A program made the translations under genes and the position numbers. Shown piece by piece: positions 29,893 to 59,800 of a stretch of DNA of 64,000 nucleotides. The DNA comes from Syngnathus acus (lineage: Eukaryota; Chordata; Actinopteri; Syngnathiformes; Syngnathidae): positions 16,858,008 through 16,922,007 of the forward strand of contig NC_051089.1 in NCBI RefSeq assembly GCF_901709675.1, read 5' to 3'. The notes beneath the pieces were generated by a model. It was given only the letters and a program-made list of their open reading frames with translations, was not told where the DNA came from and searched no databases. Each line of letters opens with the position of its first letter. The stretch's first letter is position 1.

Positions 29893-31599
29893 ATCACCAT
29901 CATAACATCATCGTAGCGACTCACTTTGCCTTTAAGTTACGTTTTACGAATGTCATGTAAACCTAACATTGTACCGCTTCTTGTTTTCCTTTACCCAAGT
30001 TTTTGCTGAAGCCATCAAGTTTTGATTTTTAAATATTTAAATATTTTAACTTAGTTAATATTTAATTAGCCTAATACAGGTAATATATTATAATAATAAT
30101 ATAATATGACTAATAAATATAAATACATAAACATAAGTATAATATAAAAGTAATATTACATTGTACATTATGGATGAATTCTAAAAAAAAAAAAAAAAAA
30201 AAAAATCCGCACGTGCCAAATTCAACTTTTGTACTTAGATAAAGTCACAACATCTAGACATACGGTTTCCGAAAAGAATTATTCTGGCGCGGCGTGTAAA
30301 AGAGAGGATGGAGTTCGTGCGAACCGGAGCATCATCGTACGCAAGAAAATGAAACAACCGTGAAGGGAAAATTACCCATAAACATGCAGCTTTAGCGCTT
30401 ACCTTTACGACACGTCCTCTGTAAAGTTATTTTTCGTAACTTGACTGGAGAATGGTAAACATTTTTTACTAGTGTATATATATCTTTCCCTGGAGGAGAA
30501 GGCAAAGTCTGAATTGGATGCTTGTAGTTGAGAACTTGTACCCAGGCTGAGCTGATGCTCCTGCTGCAGCCTTTCGCCTGGTGCAGCCAAAGAGTAAGAA
30601 AGGTAGCAAGATGAGTCACCCACATCTCTATAGCCTTGGCTATAGCTATTGCTAAGCTGCGACTGAGAACCGCAAGAGATACTTGCATTGCAATGCCTCT
30701 TTGGCTGAGTTGTATTTCTTCTATTAGACACAATTGTTGAAACAACTCCTGTTTCGTTTCACTTTGGATTGTCCAGGGTGCTCACTAACTCATAATACCT
30801 GGGTATGAGACAGCACTGTATATGAGTATAATGCAGTCCACTTTTACAAAACTGCAAGTTACACTCACATATTAGCACGTTGTTCATAAATAATGCTTCT
30901 GTCGAGGTTGATCAAGGTTTACCCTTCCCTTTATTACTTCAGATATAATGTTTTGTCGACATGTTCTGTGTTTGTGCCCATTAGGTCTAAAATGTCAAGA
31001 TTTACTACCTATTTACCTGAGATCATCCTACGGATGCTGTGAGAAACTACTTAATTTAAGTTAATTTGTCAGAAAATTAATTTTTAATTTCAAAATACAA
31101 TTTAGACGTAGAGTGACAGGTGGAACAATTAAATGTTCTTCCATTTGATGGCAGAATGTACTGTAAACCAGTGTGCCCACCTGTTGCCATTCATACAGCT
31201 GAATAAGTTGATTCCTGCAAGTATATATAAACGTTTTGTTCAACTAAACAGGCCCAGGTTTTACTCTGTTCTAAATGTGTCATGAAACCTCCACCTCGAT
31301 GAATACAAGTTCACAAACGTAGAAGCAACAAAACAGGTGATAAAGTCGAAATCTATATTGAAAACAGAAACAACATTGTTTTTGAACCACTACTGAGTAT
31401 GCCAATGGTGATTGAAAATGTTTGTGAATGTGTAACAGTCGAAATCAGTCTTTTTCTATCTGTGACTATGAAAACAAAGGGCACACGCACTCTACAGAAG
31501 TTCTATTTTGAAGAATAAAAATAAAAATACTTGATATGCCCCCGAACAAACCAAATCTATTCAAACTGAAACTTGGGCGCAGAGGACTGTTGATATTTT
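29893..31599. other. No gene seen
   Basis: AT-rich tract with an A-run (30182-30206). 30240-30360 is locally CpG-richer (GGCGCGGCG) and might mark an upstream promoter, for example of a noncoding MEGF11 exon, but I see no supporting splice structure. Confidence 0.35.
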
Positions 31600-33357
31600 A
31601 ACACTTCAAAGTCAAAGTCAAAGTCAGCTTTATTGTCAATCCCTTCATATGTCAAGACACACAAAGAAACCGAAATTCCGTTTCCTCCATCCCACGGTGA
31701 CGAGACATACAAGTAGGCGACACAAAACAAAAACAAGAAGGCACAAACCATAAATAATAAATAATAAATAAAATAAAACGCGCGATGAATAAATAACAGA
31801 CCAATAACCCATTAAATAAGAGGGGCAAAACCGAGCCAGTGCGCATACAGCAAGAACAGGACGCTACGCTGAAAGGGGGAGCGAGTTCAGGATCCTAACA
31901 GCCTGGAGTACGAAGCTGTTGGAAAGTCTGGTGGTGCGGGAGCGCAGGCTCCTGTACCGCCTCCCAGAGGGCAGAAGTTCAAACAAAGAGTGAGCGGGGT
32001 GACTCACATCACTCACAATCTTGGTCGCCTTGCGGGTGAGATGGGAGGTGTAAATGTCCTTCAAGGAGGGGAGAGAAGCACCAATAGTCTTACTAGCCGT
32101 TTTCACTATGCGCTGCAGGGCCTTCAAGTCGTGGTCAGTGCAGCTGCCACCCCAGACAGCAATACAGCTGGAGAGGACGCTCTCAATGGTGCCGCGGTAA
32201 AAAGTAGTCATGACGGCCGGAGGAGCCCCCGCTCGCCTGAGTTTCCGAAGGAAGTACAGGCGGCGCTGGGCCTTCTTCGCCAGCGACGCGGTGTTGGTGG
32301 ACCAGGAGAGATCCTCACTGATGTGCACCCCCAGGAACCTGGCGCTGCTCACTCTCTCCACCACAGCACCGTCGATGGTCAGCGGCAGGTGTTGGGCGTG
32401 ACCCTTCCGGAAGTCAACAACAATCTCCTTGGTCTTGTCGACGTTCAGCAGGAGGTTGTTGTCCCTGCACCACGCGGTCAGAAGGTCAACCTCCAGCCTG
32501 TATTGAGTCTCGTCTCCCTTGGTGATGAGACCCACCAGAGTCGTGTCGTCAGCAAACTTCACTATGCGGTTGCCGCTGCAGGTGGCAGCGCAGTCATGCG
32601 TCAGGAGGGTGAAGAGCAGCGGACTGAGCACGCAGCCTTGGGGGGCCCCTGTGCTCAGCGTGATGCTGGCGGAGATCTTGTCGCCAACACGTACCACCTG
32701 TGGCCTCTGACAGAGGAAGTCCAGTAGCCAGTTGCAGAGGCAGGTACTGAGGCCCAGCTTGTCAAGTTTGCCGATGAGACGCTGCGGCACAATGGTGTTG
32801 AAGGCAGAACTGAAGTCCACAAACAGCAACCTCACATACGAGTCCTTCCCCTCCAGGTGGGTGAGGGCCGAGTGGAGGGCAGAGCAGATGGCATCCTCAG
32901 AGGACCGTTTGGCCCGGTACGCAAACTGGAAGGGGTCAATGGTGGGGGGGAGAACTGACCGGATGTGCTCCAAGACAAGCCGCTCAAAGCACTTCATGAT
33001 GATGGGCGTAAGTGCCACGGGGCGGTAGTCATTGAAGCAGGACGGAGCAGGCTTCTTCGGCACAGGTACGATGGTGGCAGCTTTGAAACACGACGGGACG
33101 ATGGCCTGCTGCAGGGAAGTGTTAAAGATGTCCGTGAAGACACCCGTCAGCTCACCAGCGCAGTCCTTCAGCGCTCGACCCGGGATGTTGTCCGGGCCCG
33201 CCGCCTTACGGATGTCGATAGCGGCAAGCGTCCTCCTCACGCTGTCGGCGGAGAGGCACAGGGGCAGCTCGTGGGAAGGGGGAGTGGCCTTCAGCGGGCA
33301 AGTGCTGTTCTGAGCGTCGAAGCGAGCAAAGAAGCGGTTGCTTCCAGTGAACAGAAA
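31600..33357 (-). mobile_element. LINE (L2/Rex1-like), 5'-truncated, reverse transcriptase frame intact
   Basis: Minus-strand non-LTR copy. It is open at its truncated 5' end near 33357 and ends in a 3' UTR (ACGGAATTTCGGTTTC, GGGATTGACAATAAAGCTGA) with a TTTGAC tandem tail at 31605-31630. The flank on its 5' side is another LINE 3' end on the opposite strand. The 3' terminus matches the small LINE at 24233-24745. Confidence 0.92.
31864..33240 (-). CDS. LINE reverse transcriptase ORF (5'-truncated, uninterrupted)
   Basis: At least 458 codons without stop; the frame stays open upstream to about 33353, so no true start is present. Reverse transcriptase blocks appear in order: RKAAGPDNIPGRALKDC, FNDYRPVALTPIIMKCFERL, FQFAYRAKRSSEDAI, LFVDFSSAFNTIVP (catalytic Asp), STGAPQGCVLSPLLFTL, VKFADDTTLVG (FADD catalytic pair) and LLLNVDKTKEIVVDF. 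The C-terminal tail ends LPSGRRYRSLRSRTTRL, typical of L2/Rex1-like LINEs. The endonuclease is lost by truncation. All visible catalytic residues are intact, so the insertion is young compared with other LINEs here. Confidence 0.93.
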   Translation of the reverse strand: MRRTLAAIDIRKAAGPDNIPGRALKDCAGELTGVFTDIFNTSLQQAIVPSCFKAATIVPVPKKPAPSCFNDYRPVALTPIIMKCFERLVLEHIRSVLPPTIDPFQFAYRAKRSSEDAICSALHSALTHLEGKDSYVRLLFVDFSSAFNTIVPQRLIGKLDKLGLSTCLCNWLLDFLCQRPQVVRVGDKISASITLSTGAPQGCVLSPLLFTLLTHDCAATCSGNRIVKFADDTTLVGLITKGDETQYRLEVDLLTAWCRDNNLLLNVDKTKEIVVDFRKGHAQHLPLTIDGAVVERVSSARFLGVHISEDLSWSTNTASLAKKAQRRLYFLRKLRRAGAPPAVMTTFYRGTIESVLSSCIAVWGGSCTDHDLKALQRIVKTASKTIGASLPSLKDIYTSHLTRKATKIVSDVSHPAHSLFELLPSGRRYRSLRSRTTRLSNSFVLQAVRILNSLPLSA

Positions 33358-33360
33358 TTA

Positions 33361-33982
33361 TGTCTAGATGTCTAGAGCATTTTCTATCCGGGCTCCAGAG
33401 CTTTGGAATGCCCTCCCAATGGATATTAGGACTGCTACCTCAGTAGAAACATTTAAGACACGTTTAAAGACACATTTCTATGACATGGCCTTTAACTAAC
33501 TTGGAGTGGCCGATTCGGCCGGAGTTTGTTTTGTTTTCTCTCCCCCCCCCCCCCTCCCCGGCCGGGGAGGTGGTTAGGTGGCACCCAAGCTGACAGCGGC
33601 TATCTGGATTCTTGTGGGCTAATTCAGGTTGGGGGAACTGCAGCTCAACCTCCACAGCCAGGATAGCAGAGGGCTCCTCTGGCAGCCCTTCGCTCTGACT
33701 TGGACATCCACTTTTGATTTTCATATTATGTATTATTTGTGCCCTCTCTGCATCCATTACAACCTGGTGATCCTGAAAGGGGGATCCTTCCATCTGTGGT
33801 CCCTTCTCAAGGTTTCTCATTTTCCCCGGGCAGGGGTTTTGAGTTTTTCCTTGCCCTTTTGGGAGCTTAAGATCAGGGGATGCTTTGAGAATAATTGTCA
33901 ATTTTTGTCTATGTGAAGCCCTTTGAGACTGCTTGTGATTTAGGGCTATACAAATAAACTTGACTTGACTTGACTTGACTAT
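33361..33982 (+). mobile_element. L2-like LINE 3' end
   Basis: End of ORF2 (RAPELWNALPMDIRTATSVET, TFKTRLKTHFYDMAFN then stop) and a long 3' UTR parallel to that of 25560-26092, ending CAAATAAACTTGACTTGACT. It contains a C-run at 33543-33555. Confidence 0.88.
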
Positions 33983-34080
33983 AGCTGGTGCCTGTGCTGC
34001 TGAAGTGTGCAAATGTTGTTACTCTTCAACAATTGTCAACGCTAATACCAAAATACTACATACATGATATTATGGAATGT

Positions 34081-34392
34081 AGCGGCACTGGTTAGCACGT
34101 CCACCTCACAGTTAGGAGGATGCGGGTTAGATTCCACCTCCGGCACTCTCTGTGTAGAGTTTGCATGTTCTCCCCGTGCCTGCGTGGGTTTCCTCCCACA
34201 TTCCAAAAATGCTTGGTAAGCCGATTGAGCACTCCAAATTGCCCCTAGGTGTGAGTGCGAGTGCGGATGGTTGTTCATCTCTGCGTGCCCTGCGATTGAC
34301 TGGCAACCGGTTCGTGGTGTCCTCCGCCTACTGCCCAATGACTGCTGGAATAGGCTCTAGCACGCCCATGACCCCCGTGGGGACAGGCGGTA
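34081..34392 (+). repeat. tRNA-derived SINE
   Basis: GGCACTGGTTAGCACGTCC head, GGGTTAGATTCC at the B-box position, then the common body to GGATAGGC-type sequence and GACCCCCGTGGGGACAGGCGG. Slightly diverged. Confidence 0.9.
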
Positions 34393-34482
34393 TTGTGGAA
34401 TGTTGAATTGCTGAGTGTATAAGGGCGTTGATCTCCTTGCGACAGGAGCAGGCACTTCTGAACTGTATCATAAGCTTTAGAT

Positions 34483-34812
34483 CAGGGGTGTCAAACTCAT
34501 TTTTTTCGTGGGCCACATTGTAGTCATAGCTTCTTTCGGAGGGCCATTATGACTGTCAACCCAAATAAATGTATGAGCACCTCATATTATATACAGTAAA
34601 AGCTACAAAACAAACTGACAAATAACTCGTTTTCAAATCAGACGAGTAAAAACTGCTCAAATATATATAAAAAAACGATATTATTAAAAGTGAAGACAAT
34701 TTGCAATTCTAGTAATGACACGAGAATTTGATGCACAATTTGTCTTTGCGGGCCATATAAAATGATGTGGCGGGCCGTATCTGGCCCCCGGGCCTTGAGT
34801 TTGACACCTGTG
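34483..34812. mobile_element. hAT MITE, CAGGGGTGTCAAACTC family
   Basis: Ends CAGGGGTGTCAAACTC and GAGTTTGACACCTGTG, imperfect inverted repeats. The octamer CTTTAGAT is duplicated exactly at 34475-34482 and 34813-34820. AT-rich body of 330 bp without coding capacity. Confidence 0.93.
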
Positions 34813-35625
34813 CTTTAGATCTTCTAATTTAGGTTCTCAGTGCAATCGACCAGACCTTCTCCACTCAACGTTGACCCTCATGGGGTTGCACCTGTAAAAT
34901 AAACTGAAAGGAATGAAGTCTGGCGCCCTTGGAAATGAGGGACTTCCAGCTTTGGAAAGCAACCTGATGGCTGAGAGCAGAGAGGCCAGAGAGATGATGG
35001 CAACGCTCTGTCATGAGATGTCTAAATTCTATAAGAAAATGGTTGGGCTACAGGAGACCAGAGCGGGAGACGATTAGCTGTGTTCGGTCGGTGAGGGTGC
35101 CGGCTGGTATAAGTGACGGTGCCCGGGGGTGCCTGCGAGATTGTGACTCAAATTCTCTTGAAATGTATTAAATCGTTACAGTTGTATTCAAATCAAACTG
35201 TTAAAATATGTTAAAACCCAATCAACTTGTCATTGCTGTATTCAAATCAAACTGCTATAATTTTTTATCAAACTTCCAGTTAATTAGTCATTGATGTATT
35301 CAAACCATTTGTTATCCTGGTCAAATGTCTGTTTTACTTTGTTTAAACTTGTTATACAAACTCCCAGTTTATTTGTTATTGCTGTATTTTAACCATATTA
35401 TACTGGTAAAATTTCTTTTTTTTTGTTTCTCCTTTTTCATGGTTATGGTGTACGTAGGTAGTACTGTAGTAATGTAGATTGTGTGTCTGGCAGTGAAATC
35501 TTGGTTGTAATCGGGACAGGACTGGATATGCAGAATTGCTTCAATCCGCTTCCCTTTTCGACAAGTCATGTAAAACATAATGTGACATGAAGCTGTAATA
35601 AGTGTGTTGCTTATGTACTTGCTGA

Positions 35626-35670
35626 AACAAACAAACAAACAAACAAACAAACAAACAAACAAACAAACAA
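35626..35670. repeat. (CAAA)n microsatellite
   Basis: About eleven CAAA units. Confidence 0.96.
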
Positions 35671-35856
35671 AAAACTTAAACAATATCAAATTTCATGCTT
35701 TTGGGACAGTTTTGTTTGGTGGTGTGCCCGTGGGTCTTTTTTCTTTGTAAAATCTGCCTTGGCTCAATAAAGGTTGGGAAACACCTACAATAGTAGCAGG
35801 TTTGTAACTTTTCTATTAAATTACTGGAATAATGTAATGTAGTATTCCAGTGATAC

Positions 35857-36002
35857 AGAAAGTTTAAAATGCAATTTAACAAAAAAATAACAATTACACA
35901 TGCAATTTGAAAATGAAATGAAAATTTCCAGAAAGTTTAAATTGCATTTTAACAAAAAAATAACAATTACACTTGCAATTTGCAAATAAAATAAAACTTT
36001 CC
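35857..36002. repeat. 73-bp tandem duplication, two copies
   Basis: Both units begin AGAAAGTTTAAA and contain AACAAAAAAATAACAATTAC. The second unit starts 73 bp after the first. Confidence 0.85.
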
Positions 36003-36216
36003 AGCAAAAATTACATGACTTTATTATGTTTTCTTCATTTTGAGAAATATTTATATATATATATATATACGATATAATATATACCTCTAGTGAAAGCTGT
36101 TTTATTGTAGTCATTTAACGTGCATTTGTTGTCCTACCAATGAATTAGTATATTTTCTAATGCAAAGAAAACGAATTCCGTAATTTCCAATAGTACTTGA
36201 ATGCAGCTATACGTTT

Positions 36217-36224
36217 TGACGTCA
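36217..36224. promoter_or_regulatory. Palindromic CRE (TGACGTCA) upstream of DIS3L
   Basis: A perfect 8-bp CREB/ATF palindrome lies about 145 bp before the DIS3L start codon, followed by a second half-site (GCGTCA) within 10 bp. The surrounding 36200-36260 is locally CpG-rich in an otherwise AT-rich region, as expected for a housekeeping promoter. No TATA box is evident. The use of the site is inferred. Confidence 0.5.
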
Positions 36225-36367
36225 CGTCGTGGCGTCATTTGTTGTGTCTTGCTTTACGCTTCCTTAAAATTTAGCTAATATGTTTCCAATTGATTTCTCG
36301 CGTTTCTGTAGAATAGCTATCGGATAAAACCAGGTGTACGTATATGGCTCCATGTTGTCCTCACAAA

Positions 36368-54714
<18,347 letters not shown>

Positions 54715-55094
54715 ATACACTGTTTTCAGACTTTTTTTTTTTTTTTTTTTAAAGCTACAAAAAAAAAAAAACGTTTTTTCTTTTAAATATATCTCTACTT
54801 TTAGGTATAGTATGTACATGTCAGTGACCAAACCTCTTTTGCTCGGTCGGACATGTCCACTTTTTAACACCCTGTCCAGGAGGGTTCTATAAATTGATGA
54901 GAATATCCTTCTTTAATTAGTAGTTTACACGTGCATTTATATGACTCAAGTTTTGCGCGATAAATGAGAGGCATAGTTTTTTTCCCTATTATTTAATGTG
55001 GGTTGAGGTGCTCCATTACCGAGATGTGTCAAACTGGTGGGAATGAAACACGAGTCGAATAAGCAAGCAATTCGACATCACATTCCATTCATTC

Positions 55095-55620
55095 CAGGGC
55101 TGTGGACTCGGTTCGGACTCGGGGACTCGGACTCGGTCATTTTTGCAATGCACCCCCCTGGTCTTTGAATGCACCCCGCTTCAATGGCAGAACGCGGATG
55201 AATTTAAAGACATCAAATGAGAATAATCCTTTATAAAAATTAAAATTGACTGACGCAAACGTGAGTTCTTCATGTTTTTATTGAAAACAACATAGTGCTG
55301 ACGCCGTACGACGGGTTTTTCGCTTTCCAAATAAGGGGTCGTCACTAATTATTTGTGTTTAGATAAATGTCTGAGCTATAATGGTGTAATTAATGATTAA
55401 AACTTGAAAGTATCTGTTTATTGTATTCGTTTATATGTTTAATAAAGACAAAGCCATCACAAAACTGTTGTAATTATTTAGATTTTGATCTAAATTAGCC
55501 TTGAATAAAGACTAAGCAGTCACATGAATTAACAGAAAAAATGGACAGCCGGACTCGGACTCATGGTCAAGAGGCCGGACTCGGACTCGGTGCAAAAATC
55601 CGACCGAGTCCACAGCCCTA
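55095..55620. mobile_element. hAT element remnant, CAGGGCTGTGGACTCGG family
   Basis: Ends CAGGGCTGTGGACTCGGT and ACCGAGTCCACAGCCCTA; the octamer ATTCATTC is duplicated exactly (55087-55094, 55621-55628). GGACTCGGACTCGG subterminal repeats lie at both ends. No coding remnant is seen in its AT-rich interior. Confidence 0.93.
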
Positions 55621-56617
55621 ATTCATTCGTCTGTGTTTTACTGTTATTGTTGAGTGGACAGAGAGGTGCGTTACGATCACCGGTTAAACAGGCCAAAACT
55701 GCAGTTGGTTTGCCCCTGACTATGTCAGAGTTGAGGACAGCGGTGACACACGAACATGTTTCAATGTCTATTAAAGGTGCTGGTCGGAGATCTCGAAAGC
55801 TTATATGGAGACATAAACACCAAAAAATCTGCAAAGTTAATCTGCAACATTGACTGAGTTCCTTAGTTGTAAGTTGACCACATGATGGAGAAGAATGTAT
55901 GTCATCTCGAGGCCAGGCCAAGTGTCCTCTTTTTTTGGAAAATACAAATGTGGTCACCCTATACATATGTGATACATTGACCAGGTTTCGTAGTACAATA
56001 TGTATTATATACAGATAAATTAACCATTGAAGTGTTTTTATTAATAAGGTAAGAGAATGTACAATAATGAAAATATTTACTACTTAATGTGTGTTATTTT
56101 AGTGTGGAAACAAGTATTGTACACCTAACCTCAGCTCAAATATGTCAATTAGGTAATTTTCTTTAGGGTACAAGTAGTATGCAGCATAATGCTTGCTACT
56201 CAGCTATTAGCTAAGGGATTCTCACCCTAAATGAACCAAGGCACATATTTTAAGTGTGAAAAATCTCATGACACTACCAAATAAAAAAGTCACAAAAAGT
56301 GTGTACACATGTCAATTATATACTTTCTAACATCCAATAGATTGTTTATTCTTTTTGTCTCTAAGTCGCTGGCATAGCTGGATAGGCAAAGATGCATTAT
56401 TTGTTGTACTTTTTTTTTTTTTTTAACAGTTTAGTGATCATTTCCTGTGGCTCTCTTTAAGAGCTCCTACAACACACTGGTTGAGATCAGAGCTAAACAA
56501 ACTTGAAGTTGGTCATTTGAAATTGCTAACCAGTGGCACTATGTGCAATATTGCTTCAACTAATTTATTAATTTCATTCAGTTACACTCTTCTGAATATA
56601 GAAACTGGATATTTGCT

Positions 56618-56623
56618 TTTATT
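56618..56623 (-). promoter_or_regulatory. Candidate TIPIN polyadenylation signal
   Basis: TTTATT on the plus strand reads AATAAA on the minus strand, about 180 bases past the TIPIN stop codon. It is the nearest good hexamer seen downstream of that stop; cleavage there has not been shown. Confidence 0.4.
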
Positions 56624-56804
56624 GTTATCTTTAAAGTAATTACAACAGATTTACATAATGAAACATCACTTTTAATTACAACATGTATGGTCTGTCTGCA
56701 TAGATTGAAAGTGTCATGAGTGTTATACAAAAAATCTATATCTATCTATCTATATATATAGATATATACATATATGCTAAATTGAGTAAAGTACTGAGCA
56801 TTAT

Positions 56805-59800
56805 TCAGCATTTATCTGCATCCTCACTACTGTTGCTGGCTGGAGGGGTGGGCTCTGTCACAATGTTCTTGCACAAAGAGAATGACTCTGAGGCCTTGAT
56901 TGACAGCTGAGGGGGGCTGCTTCTGCCTGGCTCATCCTCCTTACAATCTTGTCCTTGGGAATAGTTGACAGCATGTTCTGCGGTGTTCACCGAGGGCTCG
57001 TCTGCTTGCAATGATGAGTCAAGTGGTTGAGAGTCTGGAGGATCACATATAAACATCATGACACATTATTCACATTTGTTTAATCTGTAGTCTCATTTTA
57101 CAGTGGATATAATAAGTCTACACAATCCTGTTCAAATGCCAGAATTTTCAGATATGAAAACAATTTTACAACTTAGAATTTTGACCTAAAACTGGAAGAG
57201 TTCTAACACTTACCATATGTAGGCTAGGCTTACCGTATTTTCCGCACCATAAGGCGCACTTAAAAGCATTTCATTTTCTCAAAAAACGAAGGTGTGCCTT
57301 TCAATAAGGTGCGCCTTTTGTGTGGACCAAATTCCAAAATCTTTAAAGTTGTTTTGTGTGACTTCCGTAATATACAGGTGTAATGTGTAGACCCGATGAA
57401 CCAATCAGAGGACATTACGTTTTACGTAGATCGGGGCAGTAAACCAATAAGGCCTGTACGTAACACGTAGAGTACATATGTACCTCTGCCGCCATTGATA
57501 AATAAATACTCTCGTTTTTGCAAATCTGTAATGTTTTGTGTGGCTCCTACCACACAGATAGGTAATATACAGGCGTAATATGTAGACCCGATGAACCAAT
57601 CAGAGCATATTATGTTTTACGTAGCTCGGGGCTGTAAACCAATCAGAGGACTGTACGTAACATGTAGAGTACATACCACCGCCGCTATTGATAAATTAAT
57701 ACTATCGTTTGTGCAAAGAAAACAGCATTAGATTAAAGTTAAAGATTAAAGTTAAAGATTAAAGTCCCAATGATCGTCACACACACACCTGGGTGTGGTG
57801 AAATTTGTCCTCTGCATTTAACCCATCCCCGTGTGATTTTAATCCATCCCCTGGGGGAGAGGGGAGCAGTGAGCAGCAGCGGTGCCGCGCTCGGGAATCA
57901 GTTGGTGATCTAACCCCCCAATTCCAACCCTTAATGCTGAGTGCCAAGCAGGGAGGCAATGGGTCCCATTTTTATAGTCTTTGGTATGACCCGGCCGGGG
58001 CTTGAACCCACAACCTTCCAGTCTCAGGGCGGACACTCTACCACTAGGCCACTGAGCTGGTTAGGACCATCAAAAATGGCATAGACAACGAGACATGCTT
58101 ACGAAGCACAATTAGAGCTTTCTGGAAAGCCAGGATCATTGCAGAAGAGATATGTGACAACGACGAGAAGAAACTTAGCATGTTTAATGGTGAACTTGCC
58201 CAACTGTTTAATTTGGATACAGAAGATGAGAACTTGGACGATTTGCGTATGAATATCAATTAATAATAATGTGAGTACAGAAGAGTACATGGTTAAACAG
58301 TAGAATAAAGTACAACCGAACTCACTGTCTTGCTCTCGTGACGTTTTTTTTGTTTACCGTGAGTCATGGCATGCATACGCCCTACAATGCGGTGCGCCCT
58401 ATGTTTGGATTAAATACAAAATAGACCCCACAATTGAGTTTGCGCCTTTTAACCCGAAACGCCTTATAGTGCGGAAAATACGGTTGTTATTTTTTTTATC
58501 TTTGCTTGATTTGTTTTGGGATCAATGTACAACACATATTTACCCATTAGCTGCTGCTGGCGAGCCATCTTCCTCTCCAGGGCCCGCTGTCTGTTTAGCT
58601 CCATGCGTTGGCGCTGATCTTCTGTGAGAGAGGGGGCAGGCGGACCAGCAGGCGCTGGGGTAGAGTGGATTGGCCCCTGCGGATCGCTGGGGAACCTCTG
58701 ACTGCTAAATGGATCGGAATCTTCCAAGATGTCGTGTTCAAGAGGAGCATCATCTTCACCTGAAAACAGAAAAATGCTATCTGAAACCAAGACTGTTTCA
58801 CACAGGGGGAATCCTTAAAAGCGCTTACCGGTAAAATCTTCGTGTGTCAGTGGCATGTCCAACCGTATCCTTTTGAGACATGTCTGCCACAGAACCAACA
58901 TATCAGCCAACTACAAATGCTGCAAGTGTAGGAAACAAGATGGTTCAAGCATTCCTCCGCCTGTCCTACCTGCACCTCCTTCTTGGCGCCCAGCTTCTCC
59001 ACTCTGTCCATGAAATCTTCAAACTGAAGTTTGGGGTACAACCTGTGAGCCCAGTTCTCCATCTTCTGCATCAGCAGTCGCACATCCTCCGCCTGGATAG
59101 AGGAATACCACATGCATCATGAAGCTCACAACCTTTCTGTTCAGAGCTGCTATGTCTAGTCTTACCTCATGGCCTTTTCCTTTAAAATGGACATTGTCAA
59201 AAAGTGTTCGCAGAGCTGGAAGTCCTTTTTCAGATATCAGCCTGATGAGAAAACATTTAACACTGAATCCTTTGTGACCAGCAGTATGTCATAATTATGT
59301 ATATAGGTAGGAATATATCGAGCCAGAAGAAAAAAGTCCTACAAAAAACTCTCTTTTTTTTTAAAAAAGCATTTATTATAAAAAGATAACTTCATCCATC
59401 CATCAATTTTTTTTTATACTGCTTGTCTCCACAGGGGTCGCGGGCGTGCTGGAGCCTATCCCAGCAGTCATTGGGCAGTAGGCGGGCGACACCCTGAATC
59501 GGTTGCCAGCCAATCGCTGGGCACACAGAGACGAACAACCATCCGCACTTGAACTCACGGGCAATTTGGAGTGCTCAATCGGCCTACCAAGCATGTTTTT
59601 GGGTTGTGGGAGAAGCCCGGAGTGCCCGGAGAAAACAATGAGGGCACGGGGAGAACATGCAAACTCCACACAGGGAGGGTCGGAGGTGGAATCGAACCCA
59701 CACCCTCCTTACTGCGAGGCGGACGTGCTCACCACTGTCACACCGTGCCGAAAACGTATCATTTGAAAGACTAAAGTATTTGGCAACTTTAGTGGTCTTT

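Larger units (their letters stand above)
34821..36216. other. Region upstream of DIS3L, no gene seen
   Basis: Contains a (CAAA)n run (35626-35670), a two-copy 73-bp tandem duplication (35857-36002) and an (AT)n patch (36053-36070). Nothing protein-coding is visible. Confidence 0.5.
54715..56804. other. Space between convergent DIS3L and TIPIN
   Basis: Holds the presumed 3' UTRs, a T-run (54729-54750), the hAT MITE at 55095-55620 and a TATC/TA simple patch (56738-56772). No gene of its own is seen. Confidence 0.6.
57233..58483 (+). mobile_element. TA-type transposon remnant in the last TIPIN intron
   Basis: Ends CCGTATTTTCCGCACCATAA and the complement of a similar GCGGAAAATACGG; TA precedes it, TT follows. 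It holds a 195-bp tandem duplication (about 57367-57756), a nested SINE, and a short transposase-tail remnant (58062-58262). The ends are close to the 2477-4063 element. Confidence 0.88.

Noticed and set aside
29664-29924. Lys/Thr/Gln-rich minus-strand frame
   Set aside because: Translation of the (TTTTG)n run.
31990-33375. Large plus-strand open frames
   Set aside because: They are shadows of the GC-rich minus-strand LINE reverse transcriptase.
57980-58062. Minus-strand tRNA gene candidate with good A and B boxes
   Set aside because: It is the head of a SINE with a long non-tRNA body and a repetitive tail.
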